Below, piece after piece: positions 29,291-39,383 of a stretch of 64,000 nt of DNA. A program made the translations under genes and the position numbers. The notes below the pieces were generated by a model, which was given only the letters and a program-made list of their open reading frames with translations, had not been told where the DNA came from and made no database searches. The first letter of the stretch is position 1, and each line of letters begins with the position of its first letter. The DNA comes from Eopsaltria australis (Eukaryota; Chordata; Aves; Passeriformes; Petroicidae). Where the stretch lies: positions 19,118-83,117 of the forward strand of contig JAVTVJ010000571.1 in the NCBI GenBank assembly GCA_034509425.1, in the 5' to 3' direction.

Positions 29291-30005
29291 ACTGCAAAGT
29301 CTCTATGTTGCATTGATGTAGATGTCCTCACTCGTTCCTCTCTCTGTGCAAGGAAGGATGGGTGTCTGTAAGTTTAGTCCAGGCATGGATAGAGTTAATC
29401 TCTCTCTCTCTCTCTGGCAGTGTGACGATCCCGTGCTCCCTGCCGGGCTGTTTGGACAGGTCCGAGCTGGATGGCAGAAGCTCTCAGAGTCTCTGTGCCT
29501 GGCTCTGTGAAGCTGGCTCAGCCTGGTGGGGCCATCTGGGCCCGGGGTGACAGGGCCGGGCCTGGCCCGAGCTGGATGGAGTCCAGCCCGGTCCTTGCCT
29601 GGCCCGGAGCAGGGGCCTGGCCCTGTCTGGTGTAGCTGACCTGTCGGCTGAACTGCATCTGCCGAGAATTCCACCCGGTTCCTCCCCCATGCCCAGCTGC
29701 AGCTGCACGGCCGCTCTAAACCTCCCTTCCACCCCCTCCCTCCTTTGGAAGGACTAGGGGGGACAGGGCCTTACCCAGGAGAGAAGCAGGGAGATGCTCC
29801 TTTCTACAAAGCACCAGGCCAAAAGAGGAAGAGGCTCCAAGGGTCTTTGCTGATATATGGCTTTTCCTCGAAGGCGGATCAACTTTTTAATTGGTTTAGT
29901 TATGTATTAATCCATAAAACTACCTGGTTATTGGCTCTCTCTCTCTCAGGAAGGAAGTTGTATCACTTGCTGCAGCATAGGTCACTTCCTAGATTTTGAC
30001 CCCTC
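29291..30005. other. GC-rich stretch without a recognisable gene
   Basis: Contains a (TC)n run near 29399-29418, GC-rich DNA with GGCCCGGG- and CCTGGCC-type motifs (about 29500-29700), then AT-richer DNA to the edge of satellite A. It may include the outer part of LTR-X or its neighbour element. Open frames on both strands (for example 29303-29674) lack any family hallmark. I see no gene. Confidence 0.5.
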
Positions 30006-30590
30006 CTGACTAAGCCAGGAGACATCCCAGCTCTTGGGGAGCCTGGGGAATCCTGGGGTGCCCCCATGGAGCCTCTGTGAGTGTCTGTGACATCCTGGCT
30101 ATTTTGTATCTTAAGGACACCTGGGAATCCCCATGGAGCCCTTGTGACTGTCTGTGACATCCTGGGTCTTTGGACGCCTGGGGACGCCTGGGGACACCTG
30201 GGGTGTCACTCCTGAGCCCCTGTTAGTGTGTGTGACATCCCAGCCTTTTTGAAATCTGGGGATTCCTGGCATGTCCCCATGGAGCCCCTGTGAGTATCTG
30301 TGACATTCCAGCTCTTTGGAAGCCATGGGACACCTGGGGTGTCACTGCGGAGATCCTAAGAGTGTCTGTGACATCCCAGACTTTTGGCAGCCTTTCGATT
30401 CCTGGAATGTCCCCATGAAGCCCCTGTGACTGTCTGTGACATCCCGGCTCTTTGGCAGCCTGGGGACTCCTGGACTGTCTCCATGGAGCCCCTGTTAGTT
30501 TCTGTAACATCCCTGCTTTCATGAATCCCAGAGACACTTGGGATGTCAGCACGGATGCACTGTGACTGTCTGTGGCATCCTGGCACCGCA
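30006..30590 (-). repeat. Minisatellite A, inverted, second block
   Basis: Reverse-complement units of the 68-bp family, up to the point where orientation flips near 30590-30600. Confidence 0.88.
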
Positions 30591-30595
30591 GTGGC

Positions 30596-32030
30596 ATCTC
30601 AAGGGTCCCCAGGGTTCCAAAGATCTGGGATGTCACAGACAGTCACAGGGCTTCCATGGGTACGTCCCAGGAGTTCCCTGGTGCCAAAGGGCCGGGATGT
30701 CACAGATACCCACAGGGGCTCAAGAGTGACTTCCCAGGATTCCCCAGTCTTCCAAAGAGCTGGGATGTCTCAGAAAGTCACAGGACTTCCAGGGTGACAT
30801 TGCAAGTGCCTCAAGCCTTCCAGAAAGCAGGGATGTCACAGAACCTCTCAGGGGCTCTAGGATTCCCAAAGCTGCCAAAGAGCCGGGATGTCAAAGACAC
30901 TCACAGGGTCTCCATGAAGCATCCCAGGTGTCCCCAGACTTCCAAACAACTGGCAAGTCACAGACACTCAAAGAGGCTCCATGGGGACATCCCAGGAGTC
31001 CCCAGACACCCAAAGAGCCGGCATGTCACAAACATTCACAGCCGCTCAATGGGGACATCCCAGGAGACCCTGGGCTGGAAAGGAACTGGGATGTCACAGA
31101 CACTCACAAAGGTTCCATGGAGACATCCCAGGAGTCCCCAGGCTGCCAAGGATCGGGGATGTCATAGACACAGAGCCTCCAGGGTGACATCCCTGAAGTC
31201 CCCAGGATGCCAAAGAGCCAGGATGTCACAGACACTCACAGAGGCTCCACGGTGACATCTCAGATGTCCCCTGGATATCAAAGAGCTGGGATGTCACAGA
31301 CACTCACAGGGGCTCCATCAAGACTTTGCAGGTGTCCCCAGGCTGCCAAAGAGCCGGAACGTCACAGACATTCACAGGTGCTCAATGGGGACATCCCAGG
31401 AGACGCCGGGTTGCCAAGGACTTGGGATGTCACAGACACTCACAAGGGTTCCATGGGGACTTCCCAGGAAACCCAAGGGTGCCAAAGAGCCAGCATGTCA
31501 CAGACACTCACACGGGTTCCATGGGTACATCCTGGGAATCCCCAGTATGCTAAACAGCAGGGATATCACATACACTCACAAGGGCTCCAAAACGAAATGC
31601 CATGATTCCCAAAGATGCCAAAGATTTGAAATGTCACAGACACTCACAGGGGATCCATGCAGACATCCCAGGTATCCCCAGGCTCCTGAAGAGCTGGGAC
31701 GTCACAGACATTCAAAGGGGCTCCAGAGTGGCATCCCAGGAGTGCCCAGAGTGCCAAAAAGCCAGGATGTCACAGACAATGCCAGCAGCTCCATGGAGAC
31801 GTCCCATGAATTCACATGGTGCCAAAGAGCCGGCATGTCACAGACACTTACAGGGTCTCCATGAAGCCTCCCAGGTGTCCTCAGGCTTCCAAAGAGCTGG
31901 CATGTCACAGACACTCAAAGAGGCTCCGTGGGGACATCCCAGGTGTCCCCAGGCTCCCAAAGAGCCGGGATGTCACAAACATTCACAGGTGCTCAATGCA
32001 GACATCCCAGGTGACCCTGGGCCGGCATTT
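30596..32030 (+). repeat. Minisatellite A, forward, second block
   Basis: Forward units (GGGATGTCACAGACACTCAC...CCAAAGAGCC) directly after the inverted block. It stops near 32030, where unique GC-rich DNA starts with CTGGGCCGGCATTTGAG. Long frames such as 30572-31255 are artefacts. Confidence 0.88.
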
Positions 32031-32386
32031 GAGTCCCTCATGGCACTTCTATGTGAGTGGGAACCAAATTGGCTGCGCTCGGCTGTGCCTGAGCCGAAAG
32101 AGGCTTCATTCTGCTGTGCCCAGCTAAGGAGCCTTACTGACTCCAGCCTGCCTAGCCCGGGCTGGGCCGGTTTCCCCGCGGCACGGTGTGGCATGGTGGG
32201 AAGAGGGCTTGGGACCGGTCCCGTGAAGCTTGGACGCTGTTCCGCCAGTCGGTTCCGCAGCGCGGCTCGGCACAAGAGAGAACTCGGGTGGCCCCCGTGT
32301 AATTCATCCGCACCCCCGCCGGTCGGCTCCGCGGAGCGGCTCGGCGAGAGAGAGAGCTCGGGTGACCCTCTACAGTTTGGACACGG
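32031..32386. other. GC-rich flank of E5 with a ~90-bp tandem duplication
   Basis: The phrase GTCGG(T/C)TCCGC..GCGGCTCGGC followed by AGAGAGA.CTCGGGTG occurs twice (about 32251-32292 and 32330-32365). No coding sequence is evident. It ends at the E5 LTR without a matching target duplication on the other side. Confidence 0.55.
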
Positions 32387-32739
32387 TGTTGCCTTCTTGC
32401 TGTGAAGGCAGGCGACCTGGTTCAAGAACGACAGCACGGCAGCTCGGCCTCACCCGAGCCACTCGGGCCACGACGCAGAGACACCAATGTGGTGGATGGT
32501 CAAATGGCGTTTATTATCTTATCTCATGAGGTTAAATAGTCTAGGGGGCTTCACTACGTCAGAAAGGGGACGGTGGGATAGCTAGGGTTAGTAAGAAGTG
32601 GAAAACTACTGGGTTAGGAGGGGTTGCATACTTTGGGTGATCTGTTATCATGCAGGAAGGAAGGGAGGAGAATTCCATGCTGCCCTCTGCTTTCCGTCAC
32701 ATCGCGAGATCTTCCGTCCGCCTGTCCCTATCTACCACA
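32387..32739 (-). repeat. 3' LTR of E5
   Basis: Minus strand TGTGGTAGATAGGGACAGG ... AAGAAGGCAACA, short at ~353 bp. It carries a GATAATAAACGCC signal on the minus strand (near 32512). Partner: 40236-40590. Confidence 0.92.
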
Positions 32740-32757
32740 CTTCCCCCCCCTTTTTTC
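32740..32757 (-). other. Polypurine tract of E5
   Basis: Minus strand AAAAAAGGGGGGGGAAG ends directly at the TG of the 3' LTR. An unbroken 17-nt purine run, as expected for plus-strand priming. Confidence 0.9.
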
Positions 32758-32904
32758 ACAAATGAATGAGGTAGTCATAGATACATGTATTGAAGTGAGG
32801 TATGAGGTAGTAACTTGACAAGGGAAAAGGGGTTTGGTATACCTGAGTAGATTTCGCAAGGCAAGTTAGAAGAGTCTTGCGATTGACAGTGTTTACAGTT
32901 TGGA

Positions 32905-34869
32905 TTACAGCATTTGTTGATGTTCTAAAAACAGAATGTTGGCCCGTTCCAGACGGGTCTGGATAAAAGAGACTAGTTTGTTCAGCAGGCATGGTCCAAA
33001 GGTAAAAGCTAAAAACAACATTGCCAATGGACCTACCAAGGCGGAAATTAGTGTGGTGAGCCATGGTGATTGATTGAACCAGGACTCAAACCAGCTCTGT
33101 TGGGCTTCCCTGTCTTTCTGTCTCCGAGCTAGCCTATCTCGGAGCTCTGCCATGGAGTCTCTGACGACTCCTGTGTGGTCTGCATAAAAGCAGCATTCCT
33201 CTTTCAAGGCGGCACACAAGCCTCCTTGTTGCATGAACAAGAGGTCTAATCCTCGCCTGTTCTGCAAGACCACTTCTGAGAGTGAAGAAACTGATTTCTC
33301 TAGAAAGGAAATGGATTTCTCGATCCTCTGCAAGTCTTCATCGATGGTCATTTGTAGCTGAGACAGTCCTTGGTGTCGGGTCGCAAGAGCTGAGACACCC
33401 GTGGCCGTTCCGGCTGCTCCCAGGCCGAGCAGCATTGCGATAGTTACACCTGTTAACAGTGCTCTTTTGTGGAGCCGGTCGGGTTTCTCAAAGAGGTGGT
33501 ACATCTCTTCGTCTGTATGGTACAGGACCCTAGGAACAATTAGAACTTGGACACAAAAGTCAGTGGAATCATTGAATTTGGCAAGAGACACACAAGGACT
33601 CACTCCAGATCGCTGACAAACCCACATCCCAGATGCGGATGGAACCACCCACTTATTCTTTCTGTTGGGCTTGACAACTTTGGTGCAGATGTTGCCTTTC
33701 TTTGCTAAGGTTGCATTGCCAAAACATCTGCCTTGACCCGTGACTTGACTCAGGGTGATTCCTCTGCGGGGAGTATCCCACCTGCACTGGTGAGGGGAGT
33801 CAGCTGTGGAGTAACTGAAGGGGATATCTAAAGCAATTCCTTCGTAGAAAGGGGGTTTGACGTCATAGCAAAGCCAGCAGGAATCAGTTAGGTTCGGGTT
33901 GGATTCGTTCAGGGAAAGAAAGGTAGCTTCTAACATACGAAAGATTGGGTCAGGGTCAGACTTGGCTAAACTACTTATCTGGGAGGCATCTGCATGACCG
34001 ATCAGGGTATCAGTGGCTTTTGTGGGCAAGACTTTGGAGTGGGTTGTGTTTTTCCCTTTTAGTACATCTTTAATAACTTTGTTTGGCCCAACCGCCCGGG
34101 ATGCGGGGGGTTGGAGCTTGATAATTCGCACATTCACCCACTCTTTTGATCCTTGAATGACTACTGTCCACGTCCTGCCTGTGGCCCAACTAGGGTGATC
34201 TGGCTGCAAAACGGTCATGTTATAGTCAGTGCACCTCCGAGATTTAGGGATTTTATGATAGTTTCGATAGTATTTTTCTTGAAGGATGACAGGTTGTTTA
34301 CAACCAGTTGGAGCCCATGTGAATTGTAAAAATTCATCGGGCTTTTGAGGTTCCCACCCAGGTCTCGATGGTCCGGCATTTGTAACAACGGTTTCACAGC
34401 CCCAGTACCCACAATATCCCCACCCCGGATAATTGCAGTACTTCTTCCCTGGGTTTGAGGCTGGGCACCAATAGGATAGATGCATACTTGTAACATGAGG
34501 GGAATAGGGGTTTATTTTTGGTTTTCCAGGGAACAGATCGGAAATGCGGATCACAAAGGATGGGGCATTCGGTGTGGTGGTTTCTTTGAGCACCTTGTCA
34601 TTTGACAGGTGTTGCATGACCCACCTGAATGGCTGATGAGAGTAATGGTTTGGACTGGCTTGTCCCCTGGTAACAAGCCCCAACAGCAAAATCACACAAA
34701 AACACTGTTGACATCTGGTTTTCACCGGTACAGAACTCTTGGGTGCTGCCTGACGGCTTGGAGGTCTGTCATTTTCCTCTGGAACAGGGGTGTACGCTTT
34801 ACGAGGGTGTCCCACGAGCATGTCCTGTAAACAGAAACTCACAGTTCTCATTAGTCTCATTCTGCTCAT
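32905..34869 (-). CDS. env: E5 envelope glycoprotein, complete, 654 codons
   Basis: Open from the ATG, which lies inside the end of pol (71-bp overlap), to a stop before the polypurine tract. Layout: a long basic N-terminal leader with a hydrophobic signal core (CVILLLGLV, about residues 58-66); a surface subunit with several N-X-S/T sites and the CWLC motif (about 340); a dibasic HKR cleavage-like site (about 470) that is not a full furin consensus; a glycine/alanine-rich fusion peptide; an LQNRRGLDLLF segment followed by CX6CC (CAALKEECC); a membrane anchor (LISALVGPLAMLFLAF, about 605) and a short tail. All hallmarks of a gammaretroviral/type-D Env that mediates entry and, in co-opted cases, cell fusion. 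No stop or frameshift seen. Receptor use cannot be read from this. Confidence 0.9.
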   Translation of the reverse strand: MSRMRLMRTVSFCLQDMLVGHPRKAYTPVPEENDRPPSRQAAPKSSVPVKTRCQQCFCVILLLGLVTRGQASPNHYSHQPFRWVMQHLSNDKVLKETTTPNAPSFVIRISDLFPGKPKINPYSPHVTSMHLSYWCPASNPGKKYCNYPGWGYCGYWGCETVVTNAGPSRPGWEPQKPDEFLQFTWAPTGCKQPVILQEKYYRNYHKIPKSRRCTDYNMTVLQPDHPSWATGRTWTVVIQGSKEWVNVRIIKLQPPASRAVGPNKVIKDVLKGKNTTHSKVLPTKATDTLIGHADASQISSLAKSDPDPIFRMLEATFLSLNESNPNLTDSCWLCYDVKPPFYEGIALDIPFSYSTADSPHQCRWDTPRRGITLSQVTGQGRCFGNATLAKKGNICTKVVKPNRKNKWVVPSASGMWVCQRSGVSPCVSLAKFNDSTDFCVQVLIVPRVLYHTDEEMYHLFEKPDRLHKRALLTGVTIAMLLGLGAAGTATGVSALATRHQGLSQLQMTIDEDLQRIEKSISFLEKSVSSLSEVVLQNRRGLDLLFMQQGGLCAALKEECCFYADHTGVVRDSMAELRDRLARRQKDREAQQSWFESWFNQSPWLTTLISALVGPLAMLFLAFTFGPCLLNKLVSFIQTRLERANILFLEHQQML

Positions 34870-37417
34870 TCTGAAGGTCTGGCTTTACTGACCTCAGTGG
34901 ACACCACTTGATTTTGCCTTCCTTTTTGACAGCTGCGTACCCCCGCCCTGTGAGTACCAGTCTCCAGCCCCGTTCCCATTCGCCTAGTTCATTTTTAATT
35001 ATGACTTGTGGGCCCTCCTCTAATGCTCGGGTGGCCCAGTGTTTTTGAGCGGGACAGTTTGTTTCATCCCCCCTAGAGAATTGGTTCAGTGCTAGCAAAG
35101 CGGTTGCTAGTATACGTGCTTGATCCCCTGAGGGAATGGAATTTTCAAAGCCCTCTGCTTTTGCTAGTACTTCTAACTTGGCTTTCAGGGTCTGATTTGC
35201 TCGCTCAACAATGGCCTGCCCGGTGCTGTTATATGGGATACCTTGCACTAGAGTGATGCCCCATTTTGAGGGGAATTCCTGCACTGGTTTGGAGGTAAAA
35301 TTGGAACCGTTGTCAGTTTTAATCTGTTTGGGGATGCCAAGCCACGCCATGGCTGTCAGCCAGTGCTGAATTGTGGCTCTGGAGTTAGTTTTGGGATGCT
35401 GCGTGGCCACAATCACTCCGCTGTAAGTGTCCACTGTCACTGCAAGCCATGCCCGAGGCTTCAGCAGTTGACATAGAGTGAAGTCTGACTGCCAGATTTC
35501 TGAGGGCTTGAGACCTCTTGGGTTGATCCCACTGGACCATAGGGGTAGCTTCTGGCAATGAGGGCAGGTGGCCACTATATGTTTTGCGTATGCTGCCGAG
35601 ATCCTGCATCTCTTTGCCAGTGCCTTGGCTCCGATGTGGAGTGACTCATGTAACTGACGAGCTTTTTGCAGTGTCCACACTCCCTTTGCTGCGGCGTCCG
35701 CCTTGTCGTTGCCGGTCTGGAAATAACCTTTAACTGGGTTGTGGCTGTTGATGTGGATGACAGACACGGTGCCCTGTCGCGAGGAGAGTGCTTCTTCCAG
35801 CATTAGAGCTGAAGCAGATGTTGACACACCTGGTCCTGACATGGCCAGGCAGAGCCTTGCCACGAATATAGAGTCTGTTACGATGTTGAGGTGTTCTTCT
35901 TGGAAGAGTCCACACGCCAAAACCACTGCTGTTGCCTCCAGCTGTTGCACTGACAGTGTGGGGTCACGTGCTTTGATGCAGTGCCACTGTTCTCCCGTCT
36001 GCCACACCGCCGCTGCGGTAGAAGTTGTGGAGGAAGCGTCTGTGAAGACCGTCGGTCCTGGCAGCGGTCGGTCCGCGACCTTTGGTGGCACGTCTATGTC
36101 CACAATGGTCAGTAGCTGGGTCCAAGGTGGTTTGGCGGAGTAGGAGATTTCTCCTGCGAAGCCTGCGAGAGCAAGGGCTAGCTGCTCCTGTGTCGTGGTT
36201 GATTCTGTGATCGGCTGTTTGCGGAAAGGAAGGTGGATTCTCGTCGGCTCGGTTCCCAGGTGTCTCAAGGCAAGTTTCCTGCCCTTCGTGATGAGGTTGG
36301 CGATGCATTCGATTCCTGGGGAGAACGCACGAGCCGGTTTTCCAAGGACTATCCACTGGATCGGTCGGGACTTCTCTGAAGGCCCTTGGGCTAGTGCTCC
36401 CACTCCTCCCTTCGGTGTAAAGTGGACGTATAAATCAAGCGGCATGCTTGGGTTCCATCTGGCAAGGGTGCTGGTGGACATCTGATGCTCGATGAAGTCA
36501 AGAGAGCTCGCTGCTTGTGGCGTCAGTTGTTTGGGTTCCCAAGGGTGCTTGCCTTTCAGGAGCTCATGTAAGGGGTCCATGATCTCAGGAGGAATCAGGA
36601 CGATGTTACGGAGCCATTGCAGGGATCCCACGAGGCGCTGCACGTCATGGAGCGTCTTGATGTCTCGGCGGATCTTCACCTTGGGGGGTGTCACGTAGGA
36701 GCTTGTGATTCCTACTCCCAGGAAGGTCACGCAGGGTCCTTTCTTGATCTTCGCGCTCATGATCTCGAAGCCGTTTGCTTGGAGAGTCTCCGTGATTGTG
36801 GACACTAAGTGATCCACTTCGCTTGCTGATGGTGCAGCGACGAGGATGTCATCCATGTATTGGATGATGGTTGCAGCGGGATAGGAGTGTCGGACTGGCA
36901 TCAGTGCTTTGTCCACGGTGATCTGGCATATGGAGGCACTGTCCACGAACCCTTGAGGTAATACTTTCCATTGAAAGCGAAGGTTGGGTCTATTGCCATT
37001 TGGGAACATGACAGAAAAAGCAAAACGTTCTTTGTCTTCAGGGTGCAGAGGTATTGAAAAGAAACAGTCTTTAATGTCCAGCACTGCGCATGGCTGGCCT
37101 TCGGGGATAGCTGAGTTCATGGGCAGCAGTGTCTGAACTGGGCCCATGGGTCTGGCTGTCTTATTTACTTCTCTCAGGTCATGGATGAGGCGGTAACTTT
37201 CTCCAGACTTTTTGGGGATTATAAATACAGGGGTGTTCCACGGGCTGATGGAGGGTTCTATGTGACCCTTTTGTAATTCACGGTCAACCAGTTCCAGCAA
37301 AGCTGCCATTCGAAGCTCTGACAGGGGCCACTGCTCCACGTATACAATTTCCGATGATTTCCAAGTCAATTTAATTGGCAGTGGTGGATGAACTGCAGTG
37401 GCCCTCATGGTAAATTT
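34799..37417 (-). CDS. pol: E5 Pol: reverse transcriptase, RNase H, integrase
   Basis: The frame is open up to 38014, but the protein proper is reached by a -1 shift at 37417-37411, giving about 870 residues. RT: SPWNTPVFIIPKKSG, LDIKDCFFSIPL (first Asp), LPQGFVDS, YMDDILVA (about 36860). RNase H: TVFTDASS, QLEATAVV, IVTDSIFVA, NDKADAAAK, the full D-E-D-D set. Integrase: HESLH and CPHC zinc site, WQSDFT, KTDNGSNF and IVERANQ for the D,D,E triad, then a C-terminal basic domain ending near the env start. No internal stop; all catalytic residues are in place. The YMDD form fits alpha/betaretroviral relatives, unlike the YIDD of the other proviruses here. Confidence 0.92.
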   Translation of the reverse strand, partial: KFTMRATAVHPPLPIKLTWKSSEIVYVEQWPLSELRMAALLELVDRELQKGHIEPSISPWNTPVFIIPKKSGESYRLIHDLREVNKTARPMGPVQTLLPMNSAIPEGQPCAVLDIKDCFFSIPLHPEDKERFAFSVMFPNGNRPNLRFQWKVLPQGFVDSASICQITVDKALMPVRHSYPAATIIQYMDDILVAAPSASEVDHLVSTITETLQANGFEIMSAKIKKGPCVTFLGVGITSSYVTPPKVKIRRDIKTLHDVQRLVGSLQWLRNIVLIPPEIMDPLHELLKGKHPWEPKQLTPQAASSLDFIEHQMSTSTLARWNPSMPLDLYVHFTPKGGVGALAQGPSEKSRPIQWIVLGKPARAFSPGIECIANLITKGRKLALRHLGTEPTRIHLPFRKQPITESTTTQEQLALALAGFAGEISYSAKPPWTQLLTIVDIDVPPKVADRPLPGPTVFTDASSTTSTAAAVWQTGEQWHCIKARDPTLSVQQLEATAVVLACGLFQEEHLNIVTDSIFVARLCLAMSGPGVSTSASALMLEEALSSRQGTVSVIHINSHNPVKGYFQTGNDKADAAAKGVWTLQKARQLHESLHIGAKALAKRCRISAAYAKHIVATCPHCQKLPLWSSGINPRGLKPSEIWQSDFTLCQLLKPRAWLAVTVDTYSGVIVATQHPKTNSRATIQHWLTAMAWLGIPKQIKTDNGSNFTSKPVQEFPSKWGITLVQGIPYNSTGQAIVERANQTLKAKLEVLAKAEGFENSIPSGDQARILATALLALNQFSRGDETNCPAQKHWATRALEEGPQVIIKNELGEWERGWRLVLTGRGYAAVKKEGKIKWCPLRSVKPDLQNEQNETNENCEFLFTGHARGTPS

Positions 37418-37950
37418 GTCATCCTGACTCCTAACAGAGCAAGGATGTCTCTTCCTATCAAAGGTGGAGAGTTCTGTAGAATGTAGGGGTAGATTGCCAC
37501 TGTCTGTTCTGGTCCCTTTTTTGTGTGAAGTGTTATAGCTACCAACTGGGTGCTTTTCCACGCCCGGGATGGCCCTCCCACACCATTCACTGGGGGGACT
37601 TCTGTAAATTGCCAATGTTGTGGCCAATGTGCTTGGGGAATAATTGTACAATCTGAACCCGTGTCTGCCCAAAACTGAAGCCCTATGACGTGGGGATCCT
37701 GACTGCCATAGAGGCGGCATGTTCCCCACACTATCAGGGGCTCTTTCCCTACTTTCATGGCCAGGGCCACCCAGGGGTTCCGCTCTGGGGCGCCCCCTGC
37801 TGGCCCTGTGGCACAAGTGCGGCTTGTGGCTGTGGTGGGTGCAATGATGCTGCTGGAGGTGCTGTGAAACTCTGCATTTGCACCGTTTGTGTGGGTGCAG
37901 GACTGGCTGTCTCCTGCGGGGGCATAGGGAATGAGGGCCCCCCACCCCAC
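37405..37950 (-). CDS. pro: E5 protease
   Basis: A separate frame overlapping the end of gag and ending at TGA 37407-37405. It has WADTGSDCTII (active site D-T-G, about 37660) and LIGRDILALLGV near the C-terminus, the two signatures of retroviral proteases. The first ~85 codons are Pro/Thr/Ala-rich linker in the gag overlap. I see no clear dUTPase domain, which many betaretroviral pro frames carry. It would be made as a Gag-Pro fusion by -1 shift. Confidence 0.85.
   Translation of the reverse strand: MGWGALIPYAPAGDSQSCTHTNGANAEFHSTSSSIIAPTTATSRTCATGPAGGAPERNPWVALAMKVGKEPLIVWGTCRLYGSQDPHVIGLQFWADTGSDCTIIPQAHWPQHWQFTEVPPVNGVGGPSRAWKSTQLVAITLHTKKGPEQTVAIYPYILQNSPPLIGRDILALLGVRMTNLP
37411..37417 (-). 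promoter_or_regulatory. Pro-pol -1 frameshift heptamer AAATTTA
   Basis: On the minus strand the heptamer A-AAT-TTA lies in the right register of the pro frame, two codons before its TGA stop (37407-37405). Slipping one base back gives the pol frame reading K-F-T. The same heptamer serves gag-pol in Rous sarcoma-type viruses. I found no equally well placed heptamer for gag-pro; a GGGGGGC at 37943-37937 is out of register. Confidence 0.8.
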
Positions 37951-39380
37951 TGGGGGTTGGCATAGATGGGCCGCCCTGCATTCGCAACGGGAGGAGGCTG
38001 GGTGCGGCCCGCACGCCCCCTCCCCCTCCCGTTTCCCCGGGGTCGAGATCTGCAGTCCTTAGCGAGGTGTCCCTTCTTCCCGCAGCTCCAGCAGAGCCCT
38101 CTCACGCACGCTTGAGATGGAGGCCCCGCCGGGGGAGGCTGGGATTTGTGGGGACAGCCTGTTGTGATGTGGCCTGCCTGTCCACATTTGAAGCACGCCA
38201 TTGCACTAGTTAGATCACGTACGACAGCCTGAAAAGGGGTTAGCTGTTCTTCCCTAACTACATATTTGATCATATCAGCCAGGCTGGCTCCTATTGGAAC
38301 GGAGCGCAAGATTTCTTTGGTAACAGAGTTACTTTGTTGCCGCAAGCAGTCTGCTACAACGGGTCCTTTTGCTGCCGCAGGCAGGGTAGAGGCGTCTACT
38401 GCTGCCTGTAGGCGGTCCACAAACTTTGTGAAGCTTTCACTTTCTGTTTGCTTTATGGTGGACCATGGTGAAGGCTTAGCTATCACACGCGATGCAGCAC
38501 GAATGGCTTCTCTGGCAGCTCGGGTTGTGGCCCTGACTTCCTCAGCTCGCAATTGTGCAGCTTGCTGCTGAGGTGTAATCATCTCATCATGTTTCCCTGT
38601 CAGCCTGGATAAACTCGAGCCATGCAGTGGTTGCCCCACCCCAGAGGACTGGGCTAATAGGCTCGCACAATTGTCTGTCCATTCCTGTTTAAAAACAATC
38701 ATTCCTGCCCCATCAAAAATCATGCGACCTATTTGTCTAATATCAAAGGGGAGCAGGTTCTCATTGCTAAAAAGGCTGTCTATGAGAGTAGAAACAATGA
38801 TGGAATCCATCCCCTTTTCTGAGATTGCTTTGACAATCGTTTGTATATCTTTGGGGTTTATTGGGTCATATACTTGTTGTTGGTTTCCGTTTTGCCCCGT
38901 GGTTCTCACTGGGAAAGCATGGACTGTAGCTGAAGGCACCCATTCTGCACAAGCTATTTTTATCTTTCCCCAGTCGGTGAATTTGTATTGTGATTGCTTT
39001 CCGGCGTAATTTAAAACTTTACTCGTTTTCATTTCAAATTGTGATAGCTCTGCTTCTTCCGACTCTGTGTCCCAGTCAGTTTCCGATAACTCAGCAGAGC
39101 TAGCGGAGCTGTTGTCGGACTCAGAGCCGGAAGTCGACTGCCAGAGCGCTTCCGGGATTCCGTGCCTTTTCTTGCGGCTCCGACCCCGCTCCTCCCCCCG
39201 GGGGCGGTGCCGGTCCCGCTCCCTGGGCTTGCCCTGCCTCTCGTAAGGGAAGGGCTCTCCTTTAAATGATAATGGCATTGAGCACGGCTCTTGACTGGGC
39301 ATGCGCTCTCTGCCGCTCTCCCGTGCCCGCGTGTTTGTAGCTCTCTCTTCCCACGCATGCGCAGCAGCGAACACTCGCAA
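37755..39380 (-). CDS. gag: E5 Gag, capsid-nucleocapsid part
   Basis: Same reading frame as the frame 40106-39384; a single TAA (39386-39384) divides them, so this is the second part of one gag. It includes an Arg/Ser-rich region, an acidic SESDNSSASSAELSETDWD stretch, the capsid (with QTESESFTKFVDRLQ, a major-homology-type stretch, near 38440), and two CCHC knuckles CFKCGQAGHITTGC (about 38190) and CWSCGKKGHLAKDC (about 38085). It ends in a Pro/Gln-rich tail. The TTG codon at its start is only where the frame opens, not an initiator. Without readthrough this half would not be made. Confidence 0.85.
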   Translation of the reverse strand: MRVFAAAHAWEERATNTRARESGRERMPSQEPCSMPLSFKGEPFPYERQGKPRERDRHRPRGEERGRSRKKRHGIPEALWQSTSGSESDNSSASSAELSETDWDTESEEAELSQFEMKTSKVLNYAGKQSQYKFTDWGKIKIACAEWVPSATVHAFPVRTTGQNGNQQQVYDPINPKDIQTIVKAISEKGMDSIIVSTLIDSLFSNENLLPFDIRQIGRMIFDGAGMIVFKQEWTDNCASLLAQSSGVGQPLHGSSLSRLTGKHDEMITPQQQAAQLRAEEVRATTRAAREAIRAASRVIAKPSPWSTIKQTESESFTKFVDRLQAAVDASTLPAAAKGPVVADCLRQQSNSVTKEILRSVPIGASLADMIKYVVREEQLTPFQAVVRDLTSAMACFKCGQAGHITTGCPHKSQPPPAGPPSQACVRGLCWSCGKKGHLAKDCRSRPRGNGRGRGRAGRTQPPPVANAGRPIYANPQWGGGPSFPMPPQETASPAPTQTVQMQSFTAPPAASLHPPQPQAALVPQGQQGAPQSGTPGWPWP

Positions 39381-39383
39381 TCT

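Noticed and set aside
35739..36808. Plus-strand frames opposite E5 pol (for example 35739-36143)
   Set aside because: Shadows of the intact minus-strand pol; codon pattern and domains belong to pol.
37937..37943. GGGGGGC as gag-pro slippery site of E5
   Set aside because: The heptamer is not in the X-XXY-YYZ register of the gag frame; kept only as a remark.
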